A stretch of 64,000 nt of DNA from positions 6,212,761 through 6,276,760 of the forward strand of contig NZ_CP024866.1 in the NCBI RefSeq assembly GCF_004136015.1, in the 5' to 3' direction. Below are positions 30,132 through 40,190 of this stretch, in pieces. Each line of letters opens with the position of its first letter. The first letter of the stretch is position 1. Position numbers and translations under genes: made by a program. This stretch comes from Pseudomonas sp. ACM7 (lineage in GTDB: Bacteria > Pseudomonadota > Gammaproteobacteria > Pseudomonadales > Pseudomonadaceae). Under the pieces are notes generated by a model that had not been told where the DNA came from, did no database searches, and saw only the letters and a list, made by a program, of their open reading frames with translations.

Positions 30132-31475
30132 CTAATGCTTCGCACCGCCCAAATCCTTTTCAAACAGGTTGCAGATGGCATCCACTTCCGGCCGACCGGC
30201 GGGAAGGATACTGATGAAACGATCTGACAACTCAATCAACCCATCCCGGCTCAATTGCTCCAGCAACGGCCAGACAGAGGAAAAGTACTTGGAAAAAACC
30301 AGACCGTAGCGCCTCTCGATGGCGCGGATATCCAGTTCCTGATCACAGGCCAGACGCTCCATGACCATCTGCCTGATCTGATCCCCCGCCTCGAAGCGCC
30401 AGCCTCGACACGTCGGCAATTGCCTCAGGTCCAGTTGCTGCTGATAGCGTTCAATCTCGTCGGTATTTTGCGTGTACAAATCGTCGATCTGGCTGATGGC
30501 ACCCAAACCGAATCCAACATGATCGCAATAGCCGTGACGGGAGAAACCCTCACAGGTACGGCGCAACCGGCCTCGCTCCTGGGCGACCGCCAAATCATCA
30601 TCAGGCCGGACAAACTGCCCAAGACCGATGTAGTGATAACCCGCGCAAATCAGTTGATCAAAGCAGATCTGGCGCATCGCGCCTTTATCGTCCTGGCGGC
30701 ACAGCGCTCTGACTTTGTCACCGAGCACCGGCCGATAGCGCCGTGGCGGCCGGGCATAGTCGAACACCATGAGCCGGTCCGGCTCCAGCTCGATAATGGT
30801 CGCCAGCTTCAGCGCAAAACTGTCTGGCGTCTGCCAGGCATGGCCAAAACCCAGATCGACGTTGATGGATCGAAAGCCAAAGGTGCGCGCGGCATCCATG
30901 AGCGACTGGATCGGCGCCGGGTTCTGGTAGCAGGCCACCGACCTGTCACAGTCGGCGTCGATATCCGGAACGCCGATGCTCACATGATTGAATCCCTGGT
31001 CGCGCAGCAACCCCATGGTCGACCAGTCGGTATGGTGAAGGTCCACCTCGACGCTGTAGTCACCGCCTTCATGTTCAAGAAAGTTGAACCGGCCACGCAG
31101 ATGACTCATCAGCCGCTCCAGATGGGCAGGCGCGGGTGTTCCGCCCCCCAGATGAAACTGCTCGACCCGTTGCTCTGCACCGAGGTGACAACCGACGAGA
31201 TCGATTTCCTGCTCCAGATGCTGAAGGGACTGCTCGATACCGTTGTACTCGCTGGCGATATCACGTGGGGCACAGGAAGACGGCTTGAGGCTGGAAGGCA
31301 GTTGCACGTTCAGGGACAGCGGACGGCACTTCTGGCGGCTGACGCGCAGTGCACGAAGCAGATCCAGAGAGCCAATACCGTCATGAAATTTTTGCGTGTC
31401 GGCATGACAGTTAGGGTCAAGCACGCCTTGATCGCACCGATCGATCTCGCCTGGGTTGTGAAATAAATCGAGCAT
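30132..31475 (-). CDS. HemN paralogue without the radical-SAM cluster cysteines
   Basis: A 447-residue protein that aligns with HemN over its length: RPLSLNVQLP, FHLGGGTPAP, YSVEVDLHHTD, SINVDLGFGHAWQTP and YHYIGLGQFVRPDDDLA. The C-x3-C-x2-C-x-C site is replaced: the four cysteines become S62, S66, A69 and R71, and the neighbouring substrate/SAM residues Y and H become N and Q. The SAM-binding GGGTP is kept. The gene is intact, has GGAG before the ATG and a perfect DNR box, and precedes hemN by 22 bp. It cannot be a normal coproporphyrinogen oxidase; a heme-binding, chaperone or regulatory function is possible. Confidence 0.85.
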   Translation of the reverse strand: MLDLFHNPGEIDRCDQGVLDPNCHADTQKFHDGIGSLDLLRALRVSRQKCRPLSLNVQLPSSLKPSSCAPRDIASEYNGIEQSLQHLEQEIDLVGCHLGAEQRVEQFHLGGGTPAPAHLERLMSHLRGRFNFLEHEGGDYSVEVDLHHTDWSTMGLLRDQGFNHVSIGVPDIDADCDRSVACYQNPAPIQSLMDAARTFGFRSINVDLGFGHAWQTPDSFALKLATIIELEPDRLMVFDYARPPRRYRPVLGDKVRALCRQDDKGAMRQICFDQLICAGYHYIGLGQFVRPDDDLAVAQERGRLRRTCEGFSRHGYCDHVGFGLGAISQIDDLYTQNTDEIERYQQQLDLRQLPTCRGWRFEAGDQIRQMVMERLACDQELDIRAIERRYGLVFSKYFSSVWPLLEQLSRDGLIELSDRFISILPAGRPEVDAICNLFEKDLGGAKH

Positions 31476-31533
31476 GACCGTCTCCGAGACTGGCTGCGGA
31501 TTTTCAGTCTCCCGGTTTAACCATCAATGCTCC

Positions 31534-31547
31534 TTGATTTGCATCAA
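31534..31547 (-). promoter_or_regulatory. DNR/ANR box of the HemN-like gene and hemN
   Basis: TTGAT-TTGC-ATCAA is a perfect palindrome. A -41.5 position predicts a start near 31499, 24 nt before the ATG at 31475. No convincing -10 sequence was found at the ideal place. Confidence 0.87.
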
Positions 31548-31591
31548 GCGCAAGCCAAGTGTCTGCACAACGGACCACCGGTCAAACCCGA

Positions 31592-32035
31592 TTACCACGT
31601 CAGGTAAAACATGCCCTTGGCCAGCAGCACGATGACGATCATGTGGCAGAACAGGCTGCCATGGATGAAGTGCAGGTATCGCGGGCTCATCCGGCCGCTT
31701 TTGAACAACAACATGGCGCCGAGGAAATGCAGCAGCACACTCACGGCCACTGCGATTTTCAACGCCAGCAATGTGCCGAACGATGAGGCCAGTGGTGAGG
31801 CAAGGGCTGGCAAGTAGCGCAACCAGACCATGCCCAGCCCCGCACCGAACAACACCAGCAGCACCCACGGCATCAGCGAGCGGGCCCGGCGACCGATACC
31901 CTGCTCCACCAGCAGCATCACCCTGGCGGGTAGCTGTTTGCGGATGCTTTCCAGGAACAGGACTTCGAAGAGCACCGTGCCGATGAAGATCAGCGCGGCA
32001 AACAGGTGCAAGGTCAGAATCAGTGGATAGATCAT
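31592..32035 (-). CDS. CopD-like four-helix membrane protein (copy 2)
   Basis: A 147-residue membrane protein with four helices, homologous to the protein at 1240-1680 (PLASSFGTLLALKIAV, LLAKGMFYLTW). Conserved histidines lie in TLHLFAA, LLHFLG, FIHGSLFCHM. AAGGCG precedes the ATG at 32035; a longer frame to 32080 is less likely. A perfect DNR box lies about 100 bp upstream. Possible copper or heme function; not shown. Confidence 0.75.
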   Translation of the reverse strand: MIYPLILTLHLFAALIFIGTVLFEVLFLESIRKQLPARVMLLVEQGIGRRARSLMPWVLLVLFGAGLGMVWLRYLPALASPLASSFGTLLALKIAVAVSVLLHFLGAMLLFKSGRMSPRYLHFIHGSLFCHMIVIVLLAKGMFYLTW

Positions 32036-32139
32036 GGTGTTTTCGCCTTGGGTCAAGGCAACCCGCGCTACGGCGAACATTGGGGTGAGCGCACTGGCTG
32101 TCGGTCTCTTGAGACTACAGAGACTACTTGGCCATGCGG

Positions 32140-32153
32140 TTGATACCGATCAA
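32140..32153 (-). promoter_or_regulatory. DNR/ANR box of the second CopD-like gene
   Basis: TTGAT-ACCG-ATCAA is a perfect palindrome; the predicted start is near 32105, leaving a 70-nt leader. Confidence 0.82.
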
Positions 32154-32235
32154 GAAACCCGCAAAACCCCCAAGCTCGGTGATTCCAGGCACACACATGC
32201 GTAGCGAGGGGGCCGACCTGTCTGTTGTTGATCGT

Positions 32236-32908
<673 letters not shown>

Positions 32909-32938
32909 CCCAACCTGAAGTGAACAGCGAGGCCCCGT

Positions 32939-33379
32939 TCAGTGCCCACGAATGTAATGCTCCAGCTGCCGAATCAGATCAGCCTGTTCAACGATGGCTT
33001 CCTTGACCAAATCCCCAATCGATAACAGACCAATCAGTTCGCCACCATCCACCACCGGCAAGTGACGCAAATGGCTGTCGGTCATGACCGCCATGCAACG
33101 CTCGATGCTCTGCTGACTGTCGGCGGTCACCACGGGCGCGCTCATGATGTCGCGCACCGGCGTACCGACCGAAGAGCGCCCCTGCAGCACGACCTTGCGC
33201 GCATAGTCGCGCTCGCTGATCACGCCGACCACCTGCCCGGCCTCGATCACCGGAAGCGCGCCCACGTTCTTTTCGGCCATGATCCTCAGGGCTTCAAGCA
33301 CCATTTCATCGGGCGCGATGCTATGCACCTGGCGGTTTTGCACGACCTTGAGTTTCAGCAATTGTGCGGCTGTTTTCAT
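32939..33379 (-). CDS. CBS-domain pair protein
   Basis: A 146-residue cytoplasmic protein made almost entirely of two CBS domains (about residues 15-70 and 78-135; GALPVIEAGQVVGVISERDYARK and HLRHLPVVDGGELIGLLSIGD). Such proteins bind adenine nucleotides and regulate partners. It follows nirD by 40 bp and could belong to the nirBD transcript. No specific partner is evident. Confidence 0.85.
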   Translation of the reverse strand: MKTAAQLLKLKVVQNRQVHSIAPDEMVLEALRIMAEKNVGALPVIEAGQVVGVISERDYARKVVLQGRSSVGTPVRDIMSAPVVTADSQQSIERCMAVMTDSHLRHLPVVDGGELIGLLSIGDLVKEAIVEQADLIRQLEHYIRGH

Positions 33380-33419
33380 CAGTGCCTCCGATACCGTTGC
33401 GCGATCCTGTTGACCACCT

Positions 33420-33797
33420 TCAAGCCACCCCGACTTGCACCGCGCCGGCGTTCAACCGCACAGGCCAGACACGCAGTCGCTGTTGCGGGTACTCCAGGCA
33501 GCTACCGTCCTCAAGCCTGAAATGCTGTTTGTAGATCGGCGAAGCAACCACCAGATCCCCCTTGATGCTGCCCACCAACCCGCGACCAATGACATTCGCC
33601 CCGGATTGCGGGTCATGATTGTCGATGGCATAGAGGGTCCGACCCTCGGCACCCGGCAGGTAAAACAGCGCCACCTGTGCGCCATCGAGCCAGACGACAA
33701 CGCCGGAGTTGCTGACCAGGTCCTGTTGCTCGCACACCGTTTGCCAGGCCTCGGTGTTTTCCAGGGAATCGATGCGTTGGGTATTGGACTGGCTCAT
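33420..33797 (-). CDS. nirD: Assimilatory nitrite reductase small subunit
   Basis: A 125-residue Rieske-fold protein (WQTVCEQQDL, GRTLYAIDNHDPQSGANVIGRG, SPIYKQHFRLEDG) of the NirD family, which pairs with NirB to reduce nitrite to ammonium with NAD(P)H. The Rieske cysteines are absent, as is normal in this family. Its ATG overlaps the nirB stop codon by one base. It is unrelated to the heme d1 NirD at 13949. Confidence 0.95.
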   Translation of the reverse strand: MSQSNTQRIDSLENTEAWQTVCEQQDLVSNSGVVVWLDGAQVALFYLPGAEGRTLYAIDNHDPQSGANVIGRGLVGSIKGDLVVASPIYKQHFRLEDGSCLEYPQQRLRVWPVRLNAGAVQVGVA

Positions 33798-36358
33798 CAG
33801 GCAATCTCCTCGATAACAGGGATAAGGTTGAGTTCGGCGGCCATGATCGGGCGCCGCTGGCCGCGTTCCTGGACAAAGTGGATGTCCGGGTCCGGGCGTT
33901 TATCGTTGACGAAGGTACGGAAGCGCTTGAGTTTTTCCGGGTCTTTGAGGGCGTTGGCCCACTCGCATTCATAGCGGTTGACCACCAGTTGCATCTGCGA
34001 TTCGAGCTCTTCACCCAGCCCGAGGCTGTCGTTGATGATCACATCCTTGAGGTAATCGAGGCCGCCTTCCAGGCTTTCGCGCCAGACCGAGGTACGCTGC
34101 AATTTGTCGGCGGTGCGGATGTAGAACATCAGGAAGCGGTCGATGTAGCGGATCAGGGTCGCATCGTCGAGGTCGGTGGCGAACAGCTCGGCATGGCGTG
34201 GGCGCATGCCGCCGTTGCCGGCGATGTAAAGGTTCCAACCTTTCTCGGTGGCGATCACGCCAACGTCTTTGCTCTGGGCCTCGGCGCATTCCCGTGTGCA
34301 GCCGGACACCGCGAATTTGAGTTTGTGCGGTGAGCGCAGGCCCTTGTAGCGGTCCTCGATGGTCAGGGCCATTTGCACACTGTCCTGCACGCCATAACGG
34401 CACCAGGTGCTGCCGACACACGACTTCACCGTGCGGGTCGATTTGCCGTAGGCGTGCCCGGTTTCGAAACCCGCTTCAATCAGCTCGGCCCAGATGTCCG
34501 GCAACTCATGCAATTGCGCGCCAAACAGGTCGATACGCTGGCCGCCGGTGATTTTGGTGTAGAGGTCGTATTTCTTCGCCACCACACCAATCGCGATCAG
34601 TTTGTCGGCGGTGATCTCGCCACCGGGGATGCGTGGCACCACCGAATAGGTACCGTTTTTCTGCATGTTGGCCATGAACGTGTCGTTGGTGTCCTGCAGC
34701 GGCACCAGCGATGCGTCCATGATCGGCTGGTTCCAGCACGACGCGAGGATCGATCCCACCGCCGGTTTGCACACGTCGCAACCGGTGTGGCCACGGCCAT
34801 GCTTGGCCAGGAGTTCTTCGAAGGTGCTCACCCCTTCTACCCGCACCAGCGCATAAAGCTCCTGACGGGTATAGGCGAAGTGTTCGCACAGGCTCTTGTC
34901 GACGCTGACGCCACGAGCAATCAACTCATGTTCGAAAACCTGCTTGAGCAGCCCGGCACAACCGCCGCAACCTGTGCACGCCTTGGTCTGTGACTTGAGG
35001 AGGCCGAGGTCGGTGCAACCACCGTCGATGGCCGAGCAAATGGAACCCTTGGTGACGTTGTGGCACGAGCACACCGTGGCCGCTTCGGGCAACGCCCCCG
35101 GGCCCAGGGTCGGCGCGCCTTCGGACGACGGCAGAATCAGGCTGACGGGTTCCGCCGGCAGCGCAATCGCGTTCTGCATGTATTGCAGCAGCGTGTCGTA
35201 ATAGCTGTTGTCACCGACCAGCACCGCACCGAGTACGTGCTTGCCCGTCGCGTCCACCACCAGGCGTCGATAGCTGGCCGTGGTTTCGTCGATGAACTGA
35301 TAACTGCGTGCGCCTGGCGTGCTGCCGTGGGCGTCGCCGATGGAACCGACATCGACGCCCAGCAGCTTGAGTTTGGTCGACATGTCCGCGCCCATGAACG
35401 GCTCGGCGGTTTCATTGCACAGCAGTGCGGCAACACTGCGAGCCATTTGGTAGCCCGGGGCGACCAGGCCAAAAATGCTGCCGTTCCACGCGGCACACTC
35501 GCCGATGGCATAGATGTTCGGATCGCTGCTCTGGCATTGATCGTCAATTACAACGCCGCCGCGCGGGCCGACTTCCAGCGAGCATTGACGGGCCAGTGCG
35601 TCTTGCGCACGGATACCGGCGGAAAACACGATCAGGTCGGTTTCAAGGAATTCGTCATTGGCGAAATTCATGCGGTAGCGGTATTTCTCGCCTGCGCTGA
35701 TCGATTGAGTGCCGCGCGACAGGTGCACACCGACGCCGAGGCGTTCGATCTGCGCCTTGAGCGCCAGGCCACCGTATTCGTCCAGCTGCACCGGCATCAG
35801 GCGCGGGGCGAATTCCACCACATGGGCTTCCAGCCCCAGGGTTTTCAGGGCGTTGGCCGCCTCCAGGCCCAGCAAGCCACCGCCGACCACCACACCGCGT
35901 CGGGCGTTGCTTGCCGCGGCACGAATGGCGTCGAGGTCTTCAAGGGTGCGATACACCAGGCGCGAATCGCCCTCGGCGCCTTCGATCGGTGGCACAAACG
36001 GATAGGACCCGGTGGCCAGCACCAATTTGTCGTAGGAGACACAGCCTTGCGCGGTGATCACCTGGCGGCGGGCGCGGTCGATTTCCAGGACCGGCACCCC
36101 CAAATGCAACGTGACGCCCGGGGTCTGGTACAGCGAGGCTTCACCGAGGGCCAGTGACTCGGCATCACGGCCGGAGAAATACTCGGAAAGGTGCACACGG
36201 TCGTAGGCGCGCATCGGCTCCTCGCTGAACACGTGCAGCCGATAGTGATCAAGGGCACCGCGTTCGATCAGCTGTTCGACACAATGATGTCCGACCATGC
36301 CATTGCCGATCACGATCAGCGTTTGCAGCTTGTTCAAAGTGGCAACATTGGAATTCAT
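33797..36358 (-). CDS. nirB: Assimilatory nitrite reductase large subunit
   Basis: An 853-residue cytoplasmic enzyme: N-terminal FAD/NAD domain (LIVIGNGMVGHH), two BFD-like [2Fe-2S] regions (CSCHNVTKGSIC, CTGCGGC and HTGCDVCKP), then sulfite/nitrite reductase domains with the siroheme and [4Fe-4S] cysteines (CVGSTWCRYG, SGCTRECAEAQ). The frame reaches 36385, but the ATG at 36358 starts the conserved N-terminus. The leader carries a terminator typical of NasT-controlled antitermination. Confidence 0.95.
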   Translation of the reverse strand: MNSNVATLNKLQTLIVIGNGMVGHHCVEQLIERGALDHYRLHVFSEEPMRAYDRVHLSEYFSGRDAESLALGEASLYQTPGVTLHLGVPVLEIDRARRQVITAQGCVSYDKLVLATGSYPFVPPIEGAEGDSRLVYRTLEDLDAIRAAASNARRGVVVGGGLLGLEAANALKTLGLEAHVVEFAPRLMPVQLDEYGGLALKAQIERLGVGVHLSRGTQSISAGEKYRYRMNFANDEFLETDLIVFSAGIRAQDALARQCSLEVGPRGGVVIDDQCQSSDPNIYAIGECAAWNGSIFGLVAPGYQMARSVAALLCNETAEPFMGADMSTKLKLLGVDVGSIGDAHGSTPGARSYQFIDETTASYRRLVVDATGKHVLGAVLVGDNSYYDTLLQYMQNAIALPAEPVSLILPSSEGAPTLGPGALPEAATVCSCHNVTKGSICSAIDGGCTDLGLLKSQTKACTGCGGCAGLLKQVFEHELIARGVSVDKSLCEHFAYTRQELYALVRVEGVSTFEELLAKHGRGHTGCDVCKPAVGSILASCWNQPIMDASLVPLQDTNDTFMANMQKNGTYSVVPRIPGGEITADKLIAIGVVAKKYDLYTKITGGQRIDLFGAQLHELPDIWAELIEAGFETGHAYGKSTRTVKSCVGSTWCRYGVQDSVQMALTIEDRYKGLRSPHKLKFAVSGCTRECAEAQSKDVGVIATEKGWNLYIAGNGGMRPRHAELFATDLDDATLIRYIDRFLMFYIRTADKLQRTSVWRESLEGGLDYLKDVIINDSLGLGEELESQMQLVVNRYECEWANALKDPEKLKRFRTFVNDKRPDPDIHFVQERGQRRPIMAAELNLIPVIEEIA

Positions 36359-36390
36359 AAGAGACACCCGTCGATAGCTGTTCAAAAAGC

Positions 36391-36425
36391 AAAAAAAACG
36401 CCTGAAACCTTGCGGTTCCAGGCGT
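36391..36425 (-). terminator. Leader terminator (attenuator) before nirB
   Basis: On the minus strand ACGCCTGGAACC pairs with GGTTTCAGGCGT around a GCAA tetraloop and is followed by eight T residues, 33 bp upstream of the nirB ATG. In P. aeruginosa, nirB expression depends on NasT antitermination at such a leader terminator. Here it probably has the same purpose. Confidence 0.82.
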
Positions 36426-36718
36426 CTTTGCCTGTTCGTTTACGGTGCTAAGTCAGGCATCTATGCCGGATTCACCGATGTTGCCCGCGACCTGTTCGGC
36501 CAATCGATCGTCGTTGACCGAGGGGGCTGCCCACTCGACTGTGTTCACAGTGGGCCTGAACAGTGTCTTGCAGACTTTGTGCCAGTCGGCCATTGGCAGT
36601 CCTTGCGCCAGTAAACGTTGACCACGGGTGTCCATGAACGCCCGATGTTTGCCTTCGCATAGTGCAGAGGCGTGTTGCGCGGCCTTATAAAAGTGCACAA
36701 AGGCGATCCCGTTCCGGA
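36426..36718 (-). promoter_or_regulatory. Probable nirB leader region
   Basis: A 290-bp stretch without a convincing gene lies upstream of the attenuator. A hairpin with a six-base loop (CGGGCGT-TCATGG-ACACCCG, 36625-36644) resembles the hexaloop hairpins bound by ANTAR proteins such as NasT, though a clean two-hairpin motif was not established. A promoter is expected toward the 3' (high-coordinate) end. Confidence 0.45.
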
Positions 36719-37840
36719 TCAGAATTTGCCACCCAGCGGGTATTCGATCGCCAGGCGGATCTGATTGGCGTCCAGTTCTGCTTGCGCCGCATTCGCGCGA
36801 TGAACCGCATGGCGCAGGCTGAACGCGAGGTTTTTCGCGACGCCCGACTGCACCACGTATTTGGCCTGCAGATCACGTTCCCAATGCTTGCCGCCCTGCC
36901 CGTAGCCCAGCCATTTGTAGCCGCCGTTTGGGTCCATGTGCGTACCGTCAATACCGCTGCCGCGCACGTACAGGGTGCCGAAGGTCAGGCCGGGAATGCC
37001 GTAACTGGCCATGTTCAGGTCGTAGCGCGCTTGCCAGGAAGCCTCCCGGGGCGCGTTGAAATCGGACAGTGCCACGGCGTTACTCAGGTAAATCGCGCCA
37101 CGGGTCACGTAATCGAAAGGCGTGTCGCCATCGACCTTTTGATAACCCAGGCGAAGCTGTGGGCACCGAGCTTGTAGGTCGACAGCAAACTCCAGGTGGT
37201 GTTGTCGATGCGGCCGGACAAGGCCTTGCCGGTGTCCTGGGTTCGGTACAGATTGAGATCAAAGATCAGGTCCTGGCCTTCCGCCAACGGCTGGGTGTAG
37301 GCAATTGGCGACTGGTCAGCAGCCAGCCGGTGGCGGTCTCCGGCAGCAAGCGGCTGTCGGATGAACCGAACACCGGGGTTTTCACCCGCTGCTCGCCGTA
37401 ACGCAGTTCAGTCGAGGAAAACCGCAGCTTGGCCACGGCTGAACTCATCCTTGGGGTGCCCGTCATTGTCCACGCCCAACACCCGCGCCTTGCCGGCCCG
37501 CCCGCCCGCCGCCGCTGTCCAGTTGCCAGCCGGAATAGACATGGGCGTCCAGGCCCAGCCCCACGGTGCCGGCGGTGTAGCCGGAGGTGAAATCGGCCAT
37601 CAGGCCGTAGGCCCACTCCTCGGCCAGGTCGCTGCGTTCGGCGCGGGGCTTGAAGGCATTGCGCGCTCCATTGCTCAGTGAGCCGTGTTCATAGTCGCGA
37701 CGGTCGTAGAGGCTGCGGTTCAGCAGGCTCCATTGGCTGTCTTCGATAAAGCCTGTTGCGGTGTCTTGCTCTGAAGCCAGGGCGAGCAGGGATTGCCCGC
37801 CCAATGCCAATAGCAGGGTGTGCGTCGATAGGGTTTTCAC
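36719..37840 (-). pseudogene. Decayed OprD-family porin
   Basis: Fragments of one OprD-type outer-membrane porin appear in order but in different frames. These are a signal peptide and N-terminus at 37840-37463, an LRFSSTELRYGEQR-VKTPVF section near 37430-37300, LIFDLNLYRTQDTGKALSGR near 37270-37150, and the C-terminal strand ending IRLAIEYPLGGKF at 36719. A one-base G deletion near 37145 turns TGG-GGT into TGG-GTT. Other shifts lie near 37300, 37430 and 37500, and the total is about 50 codons short. Several shifts are in G/C runs, so sequencing error should be excluded. Confidence 0.85.
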
Positions 37841-37906
37841 AGTGCAACTCCACAGAATTCGGGGTCTGCAAGGTGTCCCGCCGAACGGGGGACACCGTAG
37901 GTCACC

Positions 37907-39112
37907 TCAGAGGTATTTGAGGATCGCGATATCGCGGCGGCGCTGTTTGAGGTTGGCGAACCAGCGCGTCGGGAAGAACAGCAACACCCCGAGGATCACA
38001 CTCCACAGCCACACCGTGGGCAGGTTGTCGAAGCCATAGTAGGCACCCTGATTGGCGCCCCAGATCGCGACTGCCACCAGGTACATGGCCTTGAGTACGT
38101 ACAAGTGCAGCAAATAGAAGAACATCGGCGCCCCGCCGTAAATCGCCAGGGTCGCGGTGGACCAGCGATCCTGCAGCTTCTCGAACAGCGCCAGCAAGAT
38201 CAGCGAAAGTCCAATCGTCGGCATCAGGAACATCAACGAGGGCGGGTACTTCTTGGCGCTCATGAAACTCATGAAGGTGCGCAGCGAATCACCGGTTTGC
38301 ACCCAGGGCTTCTCGCCATAGACGTTCAGGTAGCGAATGAACACGAACGCCACCAGCAGGCCGGCGCCCAGTTTAAGCAGGCGGGAAATCCGCTCGGCCG
38401 GGTCCATGTCCTTGCCGAACCACGGCCCGATCCCCCACCCCAGCAGGATCACGCCAATCCAGGGCAATACCGGGTACGTGGTGCGGGCCCGGGTGAATTC
38501 GGTGATGTCGATGAACACCCGCTGATGCAGGATCGACCACGGCACGAAGAACGGCGACTCCGGCCCAACGGTCACGCCATCGAGCAGGTTGTGCCCGGCG
38601 ACAATGGCCACGCCGAGCACGATCAGCCAGCTGCGTTTGAAGTGCAGCAAACCGGCGAGCACGATCATGCAGATGCCGATGCACCAGATCACCTGCAGCC
38701 ACAGGGTCTTGGGCGGGAACTCGGCGTTCCAGGCAAAGCACACGAAGGTAACTTCGAGAAACACCAGGAACAACCCGCGCTTGAGCAGGAACACCGAGGT
38801 TTCTTTCGCCGTGTGTTTCTGGCTGTAGAGCCAGGCCGACAAACCGGTGAGGAAGATGAATGCCGGGGCGCATATTTCGCTGAGCATGCGGGTGAAGTAC
38901 AGGTCCGGCGTGACGCTCAACGCATCGATCGGGTCGGTGACCTGACGGTGCAGCAGAAAAGTTTCCCGCACATGGTCGATCAGCATCAACAGCATGACGA
39001 AACCGCGCAGGGCGTCGATCGCCAGCATGCGGGTGTTGGCCTTGACGGCACTGGTTGCAAGCGCAGGGGAAGCGGTTGTCGCCGGCCCTGCCAATCCTGA
39101 AGATGGGGTCAT
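37907..39112 (-). CDS. DUF1624 / acyltransferase-like ten-helix membrane protein
   Basis: An integral membrane protein of about 400 residues with the signature RMLAIDALRGFVMLLMLIDH, related to heparan-alpha-glucosaminide acetyltransferase-like (DUF1624) proteins. About ten helices are predicted. A GTG at 39121 could replace the ATG at 39112. It follows the DUF4198 gene by 28 bp and precedes the porin remnant; together they may have formed an uptake or envelope unit. Substrate unknown. Confidence 0.8.
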   Translation of the reverse strand: MTPSSGLAGPATTASPALATSAVKANTRMLAIDALRGFVMLLMLIDHVRETFLLHRQVTDPIDALSVTPDLYFTRMLSEICAPAFIFLTGLSAWLYSQKHTAKETSVFLLKRGLFLVFLEVTFVCFAWNAEFPPKTLWLQVIWCIGICMIVLAGLLHFKRSWLIVLGVAIVAGHNLLDGVTVGPESPFFVPWSILHQRVFIDITEFTRARTTYPVLPWIGVILLGWGIGPWFGKDMDPAERISRLLKLGAGLLVAFVFIRYLNVYGEKPWVQTGDSLRTFMSFMSAKKYPPSLMFLMPTIGLSLILLALFEKLQDRWSTATLAIYGGAPMFFYLLHLYVLKAMYLVAVAIWGANQGAYYGFDNLPTVWLWSVILGVLLFFPTRWFANLKQRRRDIAILKYL

Positions 39113-39140
39113 ATCAGTCACTCATGTAGTGGTCCAGGGG

Positions 39141-39917
39141 TCAGGCCTGTTTCTTCAGCCTGGCGACTTCCGATGCCGGCAGCTGCGACGGCGCGCGCGG
39201 CAACGGCGTCTGGCCCTGTGATCGATAGAACGACAATGTCGAACTGAAGCTCTTTATATCGAACGGTTCGGCCTTGCCTTGAGGACTGATTCGCTCGCCG
39301 GGCGTGCGGTCCTTGTATTCCACAGCCACCACATAGGTGCCCTGCCACGGCAGATCGAAGCTGACTTTGCCCGCGGCGTCGGTGCGCTGGGTGAACACTT
39401 CACCGGAACCGGTTTCCAGCACCACGTCCTGGTCGGCCAACGGTTTGGACGCATAGAACACCTGGAACTGCGCCTTGCCAGCATCGGCGAAACCGGTGGG
39501 CACGATGTCCAGGGTCAGTTCCGGGGTGCGTGCGCGCAAGTCACCGACCCAACGGGTCGCTGGCGTCCAGTGAGTCTTCAGCGCCTTGTCCGCCTCATGA
39601 ATATCGAAAATCGGATAGTGCGGGTCCTGGGCCAGCAGCGAGTCATCTGCCCGGGTTTGATGCGCCACCGTAAAGGCCTGACGCTGCAAGGTCAGTGTCA
39701 ACGGCTGGGACCGGTTACTGATCGACCAGCCCTTGAGTTGCTGGAACCGGTCCATCCCGCCCGGCGTGACTTCCAGCATGTTCTTGTCATATTCCCCGTA
39801 GTACAACGCCAGGGGTTGCCCGGGTGGTTGTTCATACCAGATTTGATGCGCCTCGCTGCTGCTCGCCAGCAGGAAGACGCCGTAACCCAATAGTGCTTTT
39901 GCGTTGCTCATTCGCAT
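39141..39917 (-). CDS. DUF4198-domain periplasmic protein
   Basis: A 258-residue exported protein: signal peptide (LLGYGVFLLASSSEA-HQ), then a DUF4198 domain beginning at the mature HQIWYE N-terminus, a histidine that could bind metal as in related nickel or copper uptake proteins. A C-terminal carboxypeptidase-regulatory-like fold (TQRTDAAGKVSFDLPWQGTYVVAVEYKDR) follows. Partner and substrate unknown. Confidence 0.78.
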   Translation of the reverse strand: MRMSNAKALLGYGVFLLASSSEAHQIWYEQPPGQPLALYYGEYDKNMLEVTPGGMDRFQQLKGWSISNRSQPLTLTLQRQAFTVAHQTRADDSLLAQDPHYPIFDIHEADKALKTHWTPATRWVGDLRARTPELTLDIVPTGFADAGKAQFQVFYASKPLADQDVVLETGSGEVFTQRTDAAGKVSFDLPWQGTYVVAVEYKDRTPGERISPQGKAEPFDIKSFSSTLSFYRSQGQTPLPRAPSQLPASEVARLKKQA

Positions 39918-40190
39918 TTTTTTACGCTCCGATTGGTGTTATTCAGCGGGTCATTGCAGCCGCATCGTTTTATCGAAACCAGCAAGACAACAAACCGCTC
40001 CCCTCTCTCTGAACGCATTACACCGCAGAGACTTTTGCGCGTTGTTCTGTATTCATCGGTCGCGGCGCATCTGAAGACTGTTTTGCAGGCAGCAAACAGC
40101 TGTTTATGCGGACTGCGCCAGCATGAAGCGCCTTAGGCAGTTCCAGAGGCCCAATGTCCAAACACAGTGCGTCGCGGAACTGCAAAACAA

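Noticed and set aside
30255..31466. A 403-codon plus-strand frame opposite the HemN-like gene
   Set aside because: The minus-strand frame aligns with HemN throughout and has a ribosome site and DNR box; the plus frame shows no domain.
36453..36698. 81-codon minus-strand frame upstream of nirB
   Set aside because: No recognisable domain or ribosome site, and it coincides with the expected nirB leader RNA.
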